Origin: Kiritimatiellia bacterium
GTDB taxonomy: Bacteria > Verrucomicrobiota > Kiritimatiellia > SLAD01
Assembly (NCBI GenBank): GCA_007128275.1
Contig: SKXR01000075.1
Coordinates: forward strand, 1 to 25,976
Direction: 5' to 3'
Length of the DNA: 25,976 nt
In this document: one piece after another, positions 1-7,333 of the stretch
Layout of the letters: each line of letters begins with the position of its first letter
Position numbering within the stretch: the first letter of the stretch is position 1
Position numbers and translations under genes: made by a program
The notes under the pieces: generated by a model
The model's database searches: none
Told to the model about the DNA's origin: nothing
The model's input: the letters and a program-made list of their open reading frames with translations, nothing else

Positions 1-105
1 TCTGGACGTCCACCTGCACCCCGGAGAGGGTGAGCGCGACCTGGAGCATCCCCAGCGCGGACGCGCCGATCAGCGTCCCGAAGACCGAGCCGCGACCTCC
101 GTTGA
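1..105 (-). other. Segment encoding RbsC-type ABC sugar permease residues, fused in frame to the peptidase
   Basis: Read on the minus strand, the last ~33 codons before the left edge give GGRGSVFGTLIGA followed by a hydrophobic stretch and LSGVQVDVQ. Ribose/xylose-type (CUT2) permeases carry a conserved GG-(R/K)-G-(S/T)-x-x-GT-x-x-GA segment followed by a hydrophobic helix and a similar L-x-GV turn. Nothing similar occurs in the two preceding repeats of the peptidase, which continue as GLPG...TD after the shared Leu-x-Gly. The switch falls near bases 98-106, at codons for Leu-Asn-Gly. This is either a real gene fusion or an assembly join at a short shared sequence; the second is more likely at a sequence end. 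Confidence 0.55.
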
Positions 106-1921
106 GCAGCACACCGCCGACACCCGTCCCGCCAATCGCGCGAACAAATCCGGTCACCGTATACGACGGGGATGCGCCGGGGATCGTCTCAAACACATAA
201 TCCTCGTCCGCGAGATTCACAGATAGCCCGGCATACGCGCGGTCGTGCGGGTTGAAGACGTTTCCGTCCTTGACCGGTGTGACGGTTCCGGACCAGCCGT
301 GCGGCAGCGTCGCGCTGTAAAAGCCGGTGTGATCGGTTTGCAGATCGCCGGGGAGCCCGTCGAGCCGCACGCCGCCGATACCCGAGCCGTCTGCGGTGCG
401 TACCGTTCCGGCCAGCGTGACGGGCACGGCCATTCCCTCATAGTCTTCCGCGTTCGCGTTCTCTGTGACGCCGTCATAATAGAGGACAGTCGGGCTGAAG
501 TCGTATCCGCCACGCACCGGGGTCACGGCGCCCGTCCATCCGTACGAGACCATGACCTCATAGGATCCTTCGCCGTCCGTCACGGGATTACCGGGCAGAC
601 CGACGAGCATGACACCGCCGATGCCCGCGCCGCCCGGCGCGCGGACATGGCCGGAGAGGGTGTGGATCGGCGGGAAGGAAGGAGAGGTACGCAGGCTGGC
701 ATCGCCGAGCAGAAGCGACCCGTAGAAGTATCCGGGCCCCTGGCTGTCATTCTTAACGCCTTCAAACCAAGCCTGGAAAGCGCTTCCCAGCGAGTGGCCG
801 TCCGACAATCGGGTATAGAATGGCTCTTCATCCCACATCATGCCGGTTTGACTCAGTCCCCACACGAACAGACCCGCCGGATACTGATTGAAGGCCATGG
901 TACCGGCCACGTAATCCGCCGCCGTGAAATCGGCCACGTTGCAACTGCCCAACTGATAGAAGAGCGCCGGCGGCAAGATCGCCCGGTAATCGGCGGAATA
1001 GATCCATCCCCCGTAATGGTGTCCGCCCGAATTTCCGTGTGTGCGGGTGATGAGGAATTCCTGGTCCGCAGGCAGTCGATTGTTCTTATAGTCGCTGGCG
1101 GAGGTTGTTCCGGTGAAGGTTGTATCTTCCTCGCCATACACGTGTTCGAGGTGTCGCCGGTCATGCGGTCCGAGCGTCGATGACCAATCTTTGTAGATAT
1201 ACGCGAGACCGCGGGCTTGGGGACGCAATGCGCCCGACCTGTACGCGTGATTCTTGTTGAAGTAATTGTTCAATACTTCGATCTCCGTGCCGAGGCTTGG
1301 CAGGTTATCGGTCCTAATGCGCGAGACCCAGATTTCCAGCGACTTGTCGCCCGTCCAGGAGTTGTAACGGCCGTTGCTATTCGTGTCCGCCCAGACTCCA
1401 TCAAGATCCATAAAGAAGAGATCGCAGATATAGCTTTGCGATCCGCTCTGGAAAAGCACGTAAGGAATGTTACCGATAAGTTTCGCACCGACCAACGAGG
1501 CGGGTTCATTATGGAGAGAGGCGAGATGGGCGCGTAGATCCGTCGCGGAACCTGTGAATTGATAGACGACGACGTCGTACCCATCCATTTGCAGGTACCG
1601 GGCGTGCCGGTCCAAGCGATTGGAGATGGATGCGAATAGTTCGTTCGCCACCACCAGTGCCAGGCGACCGCGCAGCCCCTCAACAGGCAAGGGGACATCT
1701 TGCACCACCGGCACGTCGACGCGCCGGACGCGTGTGGGATGCGGAGCCGGGGGTAGCGCGGGCTCAGGACGGGGAATGCCGTCCGGATGGACCCAGCGGG
1801 AGGGCTCTGGAACCGCAGCGCCATCGCCCGGCTTATCTTTCTGCGAATCAGCCGCAACGGAAAGTGATGCCCACGTGACAAGCAACGCAGCAAGGGCCGG
1901 AACGCAACGATAGTTTAGCAT
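1..1921 (-). CDS. Secreted gingipain-like (C25, clan CD) cysteine peptidase with regulatory-like repeats, partial
   Basis: An open minus-strand frame starts at ATG 1921 and stays open to the left edge (640 codons seen, 3' end missing). AGGAAA lies 8 bases upstream of the ATG. Residues 1-24 form a signal peptide ending in SVAA, so the protein is exported. Residues about 85-410 resemble C25 peptidases: a beta-strand LALVVANELF, an acidic 'DLDGVWADTNSNG' stretch near 172, a His-Gly pair at H295 (RTHGNSGG), a Cys at C327 in LGSCNVADF, and a closing LLGDASLR near 404. The His-Gly plus downstream Cys is the clan CD dyad arrangement. Three repeats follow from about 420, each with (G/A)-x-GIGGV...G; the first two contain GW(T/S)G-x-VTP. 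Repeat 3 breaks off near residue 608 into permease-like sequence. Peptidase activity and substrate are inferred; a clostripain-like relative is the alternative. Confidence 0.72.
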   Translation of the reverse strand, partial: MLNYRCVPALAALLVTWASLSVAADSQKDKPGDGAAVPEPSRWVHPDGIPRPEPALPPAPHPTRVRRVDVPVVQDVPLPVEGLRGRLALVVANELFASISNRLDRHARYLQMDGYDVVVYQFTGSATDLRAHLASLHNEPASLVGAKLIGNIPYVLFQSGSQSYICDLFFMDLDGVWADTNSNGRYNSWTGDKSLEIWVSRIRTDNLPSLGTEIEVLNNYFNKNHAYRSGALRPQARGLAYIYKDWSSTLGPHDRRHLEHVYGEEDTTFTGTTSASDYKNNRLPADQEFLITRTHGNSGGHHYGGWIYSADYRAILPPALFYQLGSCNVADFTAADYVAGTMAFNQYPAGLFVWGLSQTGMMWDEEPFYTRLSDGHSLGSAFQAWFEGVKNDSQGPGYFYGSLLLGDASLRTSPSFPPIHTLSGHVRAPGGAGIGGVMLVGLPGNPVTDGEGSYEVMVSYGWTGAVTPVRGGYDFSPTVLYYDGVTENANAEDYEGMAVPVTLAGTVRTADGSGIGGVRLDGLPGDLQTDHTGFYSATLPHGWSGTVTPVKDGNVFNPHDRAYAGLSVNLADEDYVFETIPGASPSYTVTGFVRAIGGTGVGGVLLNGGRGSVFGTLIGASALGMLQVALTLSGVQVDVQ

Positions 1922-2025
1922 TACTCATTTCCTATCCACCCCTGCCAACGATCTCCGCAACTCGGCGCGCCGGAAGCGGCGGCCCTGATATGCGTGAAGA
2001 GTGTACGCATTATGCACATCCTTGT

Positions 2026-2838
2026 TTAGGGTCGATCTGCACAGCGGTATTGCTCCACAAACGTCTCGCGCGATGCGTCTTTCCGGATGCCGAAACGGGT
2101 CAGGACAAAGTCGTACCGCACGGGATCTTCGGGGCAGAGCCGCTTGAAAGCGGCGGTAATCTCCAGCGCCGTCTTCAGATTGGCCTGCTTGCGGCGGGTC
2201 AGTTTCATCTCACGGGCGATCCGGTGCATGTGCGTGTCCAACGGCACGACGAGTTTCGAGGGCGGGATGACCGACCATCCGCCCGGATCCACGTCATCCG
2301 ACCGGATCATCCAGCGCAGATAGAGGTGCAGCCGCTTACAGGCACTGCCCGCCGAGGGGTCGGACAGTAAAGGGCCGCCGTCCAATCCGCCGTATCTGCG
2401 GGTTCTGGACACAAATTGAACAAGATGTGGCATCGCGTCTTCCGTGGATGCCGCGTCCTCCATGCGCATGGCCGCTTCAAGCGATCCCTCGATACGCACT
2501 GTTTCGCGGACCGCCCACAGAAAGCCGGCCATATCATCGCCATCCACCCATCTATGCCGGAATCCGCGAAAGCGACGCTTCAGCGTCGCCCGATCCACAG
2601 CATCGAGAAACGCGCGCGGCCGTTGGTCCAGGCGCGTCAGGACCAAGTGAATACTTTTCAGTATCTGCCCCACCCCGCCGAAAGCGAGTACGGCGGCGAC
2701 AAGCCCGACGATTTCGCGATCGGCCGTGTCTTCAAAAGGGTACAACGTTTCCAGCGGATCGGGATGAACGAGCGCGCGCCGGTTATGGGCGGCATACAGG
2801 GCGTCGAGCAGCGCGCGTTGATGAGTGTGGTCAGGCAT
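2026..2838 (-). CDS. TIGR02757/DUF2400 family protein
   Basis: 270 residues. The sequence matches the style of the DUF2400 (TIGR02757) family: an N-terminal region with HPDPLE and FEDTADREIVGLVAAVLAFG (residues 25-54), GFRHRW near 92-97, and a C-terminal block with VPLDTHMHRIAR (198-209), LCPEDPVRYDFVLTRFGI (234-251). The family is widespread but has no established biochemical role; the LDTH...R block and the helical content hint at a helix-hairpin-helix DNA-repair-like fold, which is only an inference. ATG 2838 is chosen because it overlaps the hisC stop by 8 bases; a TTG at 2850 would add four residues and a longer overlap. It is the last gene of the coupled minus-strand unit. Confidence 0.8.
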   Translation of the reverse strand: MPDHTHQRALLDALYAAHNRRALVHPDPLETLYPFEDTADREIVGLVAAVLAFGGVGQILKSIHLVLTRLDQRPRAFLDAVDRATLKRRFRGFRHRWVDGDDMAGFLWAVRETVRIEGSLEAAMRMEDAASTEDAMPHLVQFVSRTRRYGGLDGGPLLSDPSAGSACKRLHLYLRWMIRSDDVDPGGWSVIPPSKLVVPLDTHMHRIAREMKLTRRKQANLKTALEITAAFKRLCPEDPVRYDFVLTRFGIRKDASRETFVEQYRCADRP

Positions 2839-3868
2839 CCAATGCGGCAAGAAAAGCGTTCATGTGTTCGTCTGTACCGATGGTGACGCGCAGATACTCC
2901 TTGGTGCGCGGATCCGTGAAGTGCCGCACAAGAATGCCGCGCTCACGTAACCGGCCGAACAGGGTTTCGGCCGTCTCCTGCGCCGGACGCAGCCAAAGAA
3001 AATTCGTTTGCGAGGGATACACCTCGAATCCGCGATCACGCAATGCGCGGGCCACCCGTTCGCGGGTCTCGACGATGCGCCGCGTGTTGCCTTGCATGTG
3101 TCCTTGATCCTGCACGGCCGCCCGTCCCAATTCCTGGGTCAGCCGGTTGACGTTATAGGCGTCCTTGACCTTGAACAGCGCGGCGATCAACTCTTTGTTT
3201 CCGATCGCGTATCCGAGACGGATCCCCGCGAGGGAATAGGATTTCGAAAAGGTGCGCGTAACGAGCAGGTTCGGGAGCGCCAACGCCAAGGCCGCGCAAT
3301 CCGCGGCGGCGAAATCGACGTACGCCTCATCCACAACCACCACGCCTTCCGAACGTTCGGCGAAGTCCCGAATCGGTTCCGACGGGCATAGGAGACTGGT
3401 TGGGGCATTCGGGTTGGTCCAAAAGAAAAGCGGGACATCGTAGCGATCCGGAATCGGGGGCCAGGAGAAGTCGGGGGCAAGCGCCAACGGCGCCGTGCCG
3501 ACCTCCGCAATGGCCGCGAGGACGGGATAGAGGGAGTAGGACGGATCGAAAAAGCCTATCTTGCCGTGGGTTTCCACAAAGGCGCGAATGCATAACGCCA
3601 GGATTTCGTCCGATCCATTGCCGCAAAATACCTGCTCCACATCGCAGCCGTGCAATCGCGCAATGGATTCCCGCAACCGCGTGCACACGGGATCCGGATA
3701 CAGGCGCAACGCATCCGATCCGATCCGCCGTAGCGCCTCCTGCACAGCCGGCGATGCAGGATACGGGTTTTCGTTGGTGTTCAACTTGATGACGTCCGCG
3801 TTCGCGGGTTGTTCCCCGGGGACGTAAGCGGCGAGGTCGATCACATTCTTTCGGATGCGAGAAGTCAT
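2831..3868 (-). CDS. hisC: Histidinol-phosphate aminotransferase
   Basis: 345 residues, normal length for HisC. It converts imidazole-acetol phosphate and glutamate to histidinol phosphate and 2-oxoglutarate in histidine biosynthesis (cytoplasm, PLP enzyme). Seen in the sequence: the N-terminal LNTNENPYP motif (29-37), GNGSDEIL (83-90) for cofactor binding, TNPNAPTS (151-158), DEAYVDF (180-186), and the Schiff-base lysine K209 in TRTFSKSYSLAGIRLG, followed by a class II aminotransferase C-terminal domain with YLRVTIGT. The start ATG overlaps the hisD stop as ATGA, so the two are probably translationally coupled. No other his genes except hisD are in the window. Confidence 0.95.
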   Translation of the reverse strand: MTSRIRKNVIDLAAYVPGEQPANADVIKLNTNENPYPASPAVQEALRRIGSDALRLYPDPVCTRLRESIARLHGCDVEQVFCGNGSDEILALCIRAFVETHGKIGFFDPSYSLYPVLAAIAEVGTAPLALAPDFSWPPIPDRYDVPLFFWTNPNAPTSLLCPSEPIRDFAERSEGVVVVDEAYVDFAAADCAALALALPNLLVTRTFSKSYSLAGIRLGYAIGNKELIAALFKVKDAYNVNRLTQELGRAAVQDQGHMQGNTRRIVETRERVARALRDRGFEVYPSQTNFLWLRPAQETAETLFGRLRERGILVRHFTDPRTKEYLRVTIGTDEHMNAFLAALDA

Positions 3869-5181
3869 ATCGTTTCAAACCGTGCGCGCGCGGACCGGAC
3901 GTGTCCGTCCAGCCCTTCCACCCGGCCGAACGCCTCGATCACGGGCAACGCCGCCTTGAGATCGGCGCTGGTGAAGGACACCACGCTGGTGCGCCGACGG
4001 AAATCGTCAACGGTCAAACCGGAGAAGAGCGCCGCCGCCCCGCCGGTCGGTAGCACATGACTCGGTCCCGCCACGTAGTCGCCCACGCACTCCGGTGTCC
4101 ACGGCCCGACAAACACGGCGCCGGCACAACGCACTTTCCGTAGCCAGGTCCGTGGCTGATGCACCATCAATTGAAAGTGTTCGGGAGCGAACCGGTTGAT
4201 CAGTTCCATGCCGTGGTCGAGCGTCTCCACCACCACCAGCAGCGCGCCCTTCTGCAGGACTTCATATACCGCTTTCTTGCGGGACAGACTTTCAGCCTGA
4301 CGCAACAGTTCCTTCTCCACCCGTTCCGCGAGGCGCGCGGACGAGGTCACCAGCAACACCTTTTCCTGGCCGGTGCCGTGTTCCGCCTGCGACAACAAGT
4401 CGGCGGCAATATGGATGGGCGAAGCGGAATCATCGGCCAGCACCGCAATCTCGCTGGGACCGGCCACGGAATCGAGGGACACGTGCCCGTATACCAGCCG
4501 TTTGGCGGCCGTGACATAGGGACCGCCGGGTCCCACAATCTTTTGCACGGGAGCAATGGTCTTGGACCCGTAAGCCATGGCGCCGATGGCTTGTATGCCG
4601 CCCACGCGATAGATTTCGGTCGCGCCCGCCAACTCAAGCGCATACAACAAGACGGGATTCACTTTGCCTTGCTTGTCGGCAGGCGTACAGGCCACGATTT
4701 CCGGCACGCCGGCCACACGCGCGAGCGTGACGGTCATCAAGGCCGTGGAGGCCAAGGGCGCCGTACCACCCGGAATGTAGGCGCCGACCCGGTCGAACGG
4801 CACAAATTGTTCCCCCAGGATCCCGCCTTTCGGACTGGACATGGACCAATCGCTGCTCAGCCCCGCCTTGGCGAAGCGCGTAATCCGTTGGCAGGCGTCC
4901 GTGGCCGCAAGTTTGAATTCACGATCCACAAGATCGCGCGCGGCGTTGATCTCCTTCGCCGTCACCTTCAAGTCCTTCGCCGCGATCGATGGGACCCCGT
5001 CAAACTCTTTGATATACCGGATGATCGCCTTGTCGCCGTTCTTTCGGATGTCTTCCAGCACGCCCTTGGCGGTTTCCTCCGCCTTCTTATCAAAGGCGGG
5101 CCGTTTTAGAAAACGGGTCACTGCGGCCGAAGCCGTGTCCGGATGCCAACGAACCCGGCGGATATTGATTTTCTCGTTCAT
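3865..5181 (-). CDS. hisD: Histidinol dehydrogenase
   Basis: 438 residues, typical length. It oxidises L-histidinol to L-histidine in two NAD+-dependent steps, using zinc. Seen: IPGGTAPLASTALM (136-150), KIVGPGGPYVTAAKRLV (214-230; the usual GPGN is GPGG here), AGPSEI (240-245), the zinc-ligand pair Q265/H268 in LLSQAEHG, the catalytic E334-H335 in FAPEHFQL, D368 in CVGDYVAGPSHVLPTGG, and H427 near the C-terminus. All the key residues are therefore present. GGGAG-like sequence (GGGAG) sits about 5 bases before the ATG. The gene begins 15 bases after the zinc-ribbon gene, with a small inverted repeat across the junction. Confidence 0.96.
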   Translation of the reverse strand: MNEKINIRRVRWHPDTASAAVTRFLKRPAFDKKAEETAKGVLEDIRKNGDKAIIRYIKEFDGVPSIAAKDLKVTAKEINAARDLVDREFKLAATDACQRITRFAKAGLSSDWSMSSPKGGILGEQFVPFDRVGAYIPGGTAPLASTALMTVTLARVAGVPEIVACTPADKQGKVNPVLLYALELAGATEIYRVGGIQAIGAMAYGSKTIAPVQKIVGPGGPYVTAAKRLVYGHVSLDSVAGPSEIAVLADDSASPIHIAADLLSQAEHGTGQEKVLLVTSSARLAERVEKELLRQAESLSRKKAVYEVLQKGALLVVVETLDHGMELINRFAPEHFQLMVHQPRTWLRKVRCAGAVFVGPWTPECVGDYVAGPSHVLPTGGAAALFSGLTVDDFRRRTSVVSFTSADLKAALPVIEAFGRVEGLDGHVRSARARFETI

Positions 5182-5192
5182 AGACTCCCATC

Positions 5193-5211
5193 GCCGTTAG
5201 GTCTTAACGGC
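5193..5211. repeat. Short inverted repeat at the zinc-ribbon/hisD junction
   Basis: Arms GCCGTTA (5193-5199) and TAACGGC (5205-5211) pair perfectly over 7 bases with a 5-base loop. In the minus-strand transcript the hairpin overlaps the stop codon of the zinc-ribbon gene and ends about 12 bases before hisD starts. There is no T-run after it, so it is not a classical terminator; an mRNA processing or translation-coupling hairpin is possible. It may also be chance. Confidence 0.35.
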
Positions 5212-5427
5212 TTCATTCAGACAGCCACAGCGCGGACAGCGCGCCAGCGGCACATCACGAGCGTCAAGATACACGTGTTCACAAACCTGGCAACGATAAA
5301 TGCGGTTCCGTGTGGGCGCCAATTGAGGCGCGCCTTCGCGAGCCAGATAATACAGCCAACATACCAGAATCACCAGCAGATGAAACAGCATCGGAATCAA
5401 AATCAACTCGGAGAGACTGACAAACAT
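5197..5427 (-). CDS. Small membrane-anchored zinc-ribbon protein
   Basis: 76 residues from ATG 5427. This start is preferred over an upstream in-frame ATG because it overlaps the TonB-like gene's stop as TGATG and has GGAGGGG a few bases upstream. Residues about 5-28 are one hydrophobic membrane segment (LSELILIPMLFHLLVILVCW). The C-terminal part carries two CxxC pairs, C46/C49 and C64/C67, plus C69, arranged like a zinc ribbon or rubredoxin-like knuckle. The function is unknown. Its place between an energy-transducer set and hisD suggests co-expression with both. I do not recognise a named family; FmdB-like zinc ribbons are the closest general type. Confidence 0.7.
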   Translation of the reverse strand: MFVSLSELILIPMLFHLLVILVCWLYYLAREGAPQLAPTRNRIYRCQVCEHVYLDARDVPLARCPRCGCLNEAVKT

Positions 5428-6212
5428 CAGGGCCCCTCCTTTTGGCGCGCATTCGTCGTGGGCGAGCCGTAATAGACGACGCGCACGCGCGCCGTGTCCG
5501 ATCGTTCCGCAGGCGTCCAGCGCCACGCGTACGCCTCACGCACCAGCTGCGCCGTGACCTGTTCGTCCGGCGCACGCTGATCCACAACGACCCGGCGCAC
5601 AACACCCCACGGATCCATATACAGGGTCAATTCCGCCGTCCAGCCGGTGTTCCCCCATAGGGCCGCATCCTCCGTTAACGCCATGTGTTCCGCCCGCCGT
5701 TCCTGCACGCCGTCTACATACGCAATCTGCGGCGCGGGCGGCAGGACGGGCGCGGCGACCGGATCGGCCCTGACGGGCGTAGTGAGCGGCAGCGGCTGGG
5801 CGTCGAGCTTGACGCGCATTTGTTCCCATCCCGGAAGGAAGATGGCCTCCACAGCCGCCGGACGCAATCGGTCACGATCCAACGACAGAGCGGGTTCCGA
5901 CGGACTGTGCAATGGAGGACGCAAACTGATTTCTTCCGTAATCAAGGCGCGACTGAATCCGCGCGCCGTCGGCAAGGCAAAGGTTGCCGGCGACCATACA
6001 TCGAGAATATTCGCCAAGGGATGATCCGTATCATTCTCCGCCCAGGCGGCCAGCGCCCATCGAGGCGCCGCGGGCGGCGCCTCCCGCGGCACGGCCCAAG
6101 TGGTGTCCAGCCAGAAAAGCCATACGCCATGACTCGCGACGGCCAGCACAAAGGCCAACACCCACTTCCAAGGATTTCGTTCCGTCAACGTGTTCTCGGC
6201 ATGTTCAGTCAT
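5427..6212 (-). CDS. TonB-like energy transducer protein
   Basis: 261 residues. One membrane helix near the N-terminus (about 16-37, WVLAFVLAVASHGVWLFWL) follows a short cytoplasmic tail. Then comes a long Pro/Ala/Leu-rich periplasmic region, and a C-terminal portion (about 178-252) with the pattern WTAELTLYMDPWGVVRRVVV...AYAWRWTPA...VRVVYYG. That pattern is the beta-alpha-beta layout of TonB C-terminal domains. The start overlaps the exbD stop as ATGA. Order ExbB-ExbD-TonB supports a role in passing proton-motive energy to outer-membrane receptors, though no TonB-dependent receptor is in the window. Sequence similarity to classical TonB is weak, so the family call rests largely on context. 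Confidence 0.65.
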   Translation of the reverse strand: MTEHAENTLTERNPWKWVLAFVLAVASHGVWLFWLDTTWAVPREAPPAAPRWALAAWAENDTDHPLANILDVWSPATFALPTARGFSRALITEEISLRPPLHSPSEPALSLDRDRLRPAAVEAIFLPGWEQMRVKLDAQPLPLTTPVRADPVAAPVLPPAPQIAYVDGVQERRAEHMALTEDAALWGNTGWTAELTLYMDPWGVVRRVVVDQRAPDEQVTAQLVREAYAWRWTPAERSDTARVRVVYYGSPTTNARQKEGP

Positions 6213-6679
6213 GGCGTCATAGCAGGCCTATTCGTTAAACGGGTCGCCAGCAGCACCTCCTCAAATCCCGCGGATTTTGCGATCGTGTACACGCGAATCA
6301 GTTTTTCATGGGTGATGCGCCGGTCCGCTTCAATAACCAGCACGGAATCCGACGCGCGGCGTACGGAGGCGGTCAGTCGTTGCGGCAATTCATCCAGGGA
6401 AATCCGTTCATCGTTGAAGAAGATCAATCCCTCGCGCGACATGGTAACCACACTGGCCCCCATATGCGCGCCGCTTACAAAATGGGAATCGGGCAGTTCG
6501 AGAAACACGCCGGGTCGTAACACAATCCAGGAATTCAGGATGATGAACATCAGCACCAGAAACGTAAGATCCGCAAGCGGCACGGCGCCGATCACGCCCT
6601 TGGCCAGCCGCAAACGCAACGGGTACCGGCGCCGCAGAAAGGTCATCTGGCCCGATGAAGTAATGGGCTCGGTCTTCAT
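6209..6679 (-). CDS. ExbD/TolR family biopolymer transport protein
   Basis: 156 residues from ATG 6679, which overlaps the exbB-like stop as ATGA; a longer reading to 6853 would start inside the exbB-like gene. One membrane segment at about 34-55 contains the conserved aspartate D37 (PLADLTFLVLMFII), the proton-path residue of ExbD/TolR. A periplasmic domain follows with VLVIEADRRITHEKLIRVYTIAK (113-135), matching the family's 'v.i.aD....y..vv.v...a..aG' pattern. It should form the inner-membrane motor with the ExbB-like protein. Whether it serves TonB-type or Tol-type work cannot be told from sequence alone; the TonB-like neighbour favours the former. Confidence 0.88.
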   Translation of the reverse strand: MKTEPITSSGQMTFLRRRYPLRLRLAKGVIGAVPLADLTFLVLMFIILNSWIVLRPGVFLELPDSHFVSGAHMGASVVTMSREGLIFFNDERISLDELPQRLTASVRRASDSVLVIEADRRITHEKLIRVYTIAKSAGFEEVLLATRLTNRPAMTP

Positions 6680-7308
6680 CGCCCGTCCACCTCCACGCGT
6701 ACCGCCGGCGTGGACAAGAAGTGGAGGATCTCCACGGACGAACGTTCCATGTCGAGTACGATGTGTTCCAAGCGATGCAGCAGAAAATTGTAGCCTGCGT
6801 AGGTGGGGATGGCCACCGCCAACCCGGCCGCGGTTGTAATGAGCGCCTGCCACATGCCCCCCGCAAGATCACCGGCATACACCAGCGGCGCCCGCTGATG
6901 GATCACCCACAGCGCCTCCATCATGCCGAGAATCGTGCCCAGCAACCCGAGCAACGGCGTGATCTGGGCGATGGTCGCGAGCAACGCGAGATTCCGTTCC
7001 AGTCGGGGAATCTCGGCCAACCCCGCGCCTTCGATGGCTTGACGGATCTGCTCGCGGTCGGTGTCCCCTTGGAGAATCGCCGCGCGCGTGATATGCGCCA
7101 CGGGGCCCGGCGTTTCTTCGCAGATACTGACCGCCTCCACCACGTTGCGACGCCGCAACACATTGTAGATGCCTTCCAGAAAATCCGCGGAATTGATCTG
7201 CGCACGATGCAAGTGAAACAAACGCTCCAAGAACACCATCGCCGCGATCAGGCTCGCCCCGAAGATGACCCACATCACGAGCCCGCCCTTCAACATTAAT
7301 TCCAACAT
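6676..7308 (-). CDS. ExbB/TolQ/MotA family proton channel protein
   Basis: 210 residues from ATG 7308 with AAGGGA about 9 bases upstream; a longer frame to 7392 would run into the TPR gene. Three membrane helices are visible at about 8-28, 108-130 and 152-177. The family hallmark lies in the last two: LATIAQITPLLGLLGTILGMMEAL (110-133) and ALITTAAGLAVAIPTYAGYNFL (155-176), where the Thr residues line the proton pathway. The cytoplasmic loop between helices 1 and 2 is of the usual size. It lies 25 bases after the TPR gene and is coupled to the ExbD-like gene downstream. Confidence 0.92.
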   Translation of the reverse strand: MLELMLKGGLVMWVIFGASLIAAMVFLERLFHLHRAQINSADFLEGIYNVLRRRNVVEAVSICEETPGPVAHITRAAILQGDTDREQIRQAIEGAGLAEIPRLERNLALLATIAQITPLLGLLGTILGMMEALWVIHQRAPLVYAGDLAGGMWQALITTAAGLAVAIPTYAGYNFLLHRLEHIVLDMERSSVEILHFLSTPAVRVEVDGR

Positions 7309-7333
7309 CGTCGTTTCCCTTCTGTGACATCGA

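Noticed and set aside
245..1183. 312-residue plus-strand open frame
   Set aside because: It is the antisense shadow of the peptidase; the protein has no recognisable fold or start signal, while the minus frame has a signal peptide and C25-like motifs.
4159..5109. 316-residue plus-strand open frame opposite hisD
   Set aside because: His/Arg/Gly-rich shadow of a clear hisD gene.
5685..6839. 384-residue plus-strand open frame
   Set aside because: It spans the antisense of the TonB-like and ExbD-like genes and has a random, Arg/Ser/Pro-rich composition.
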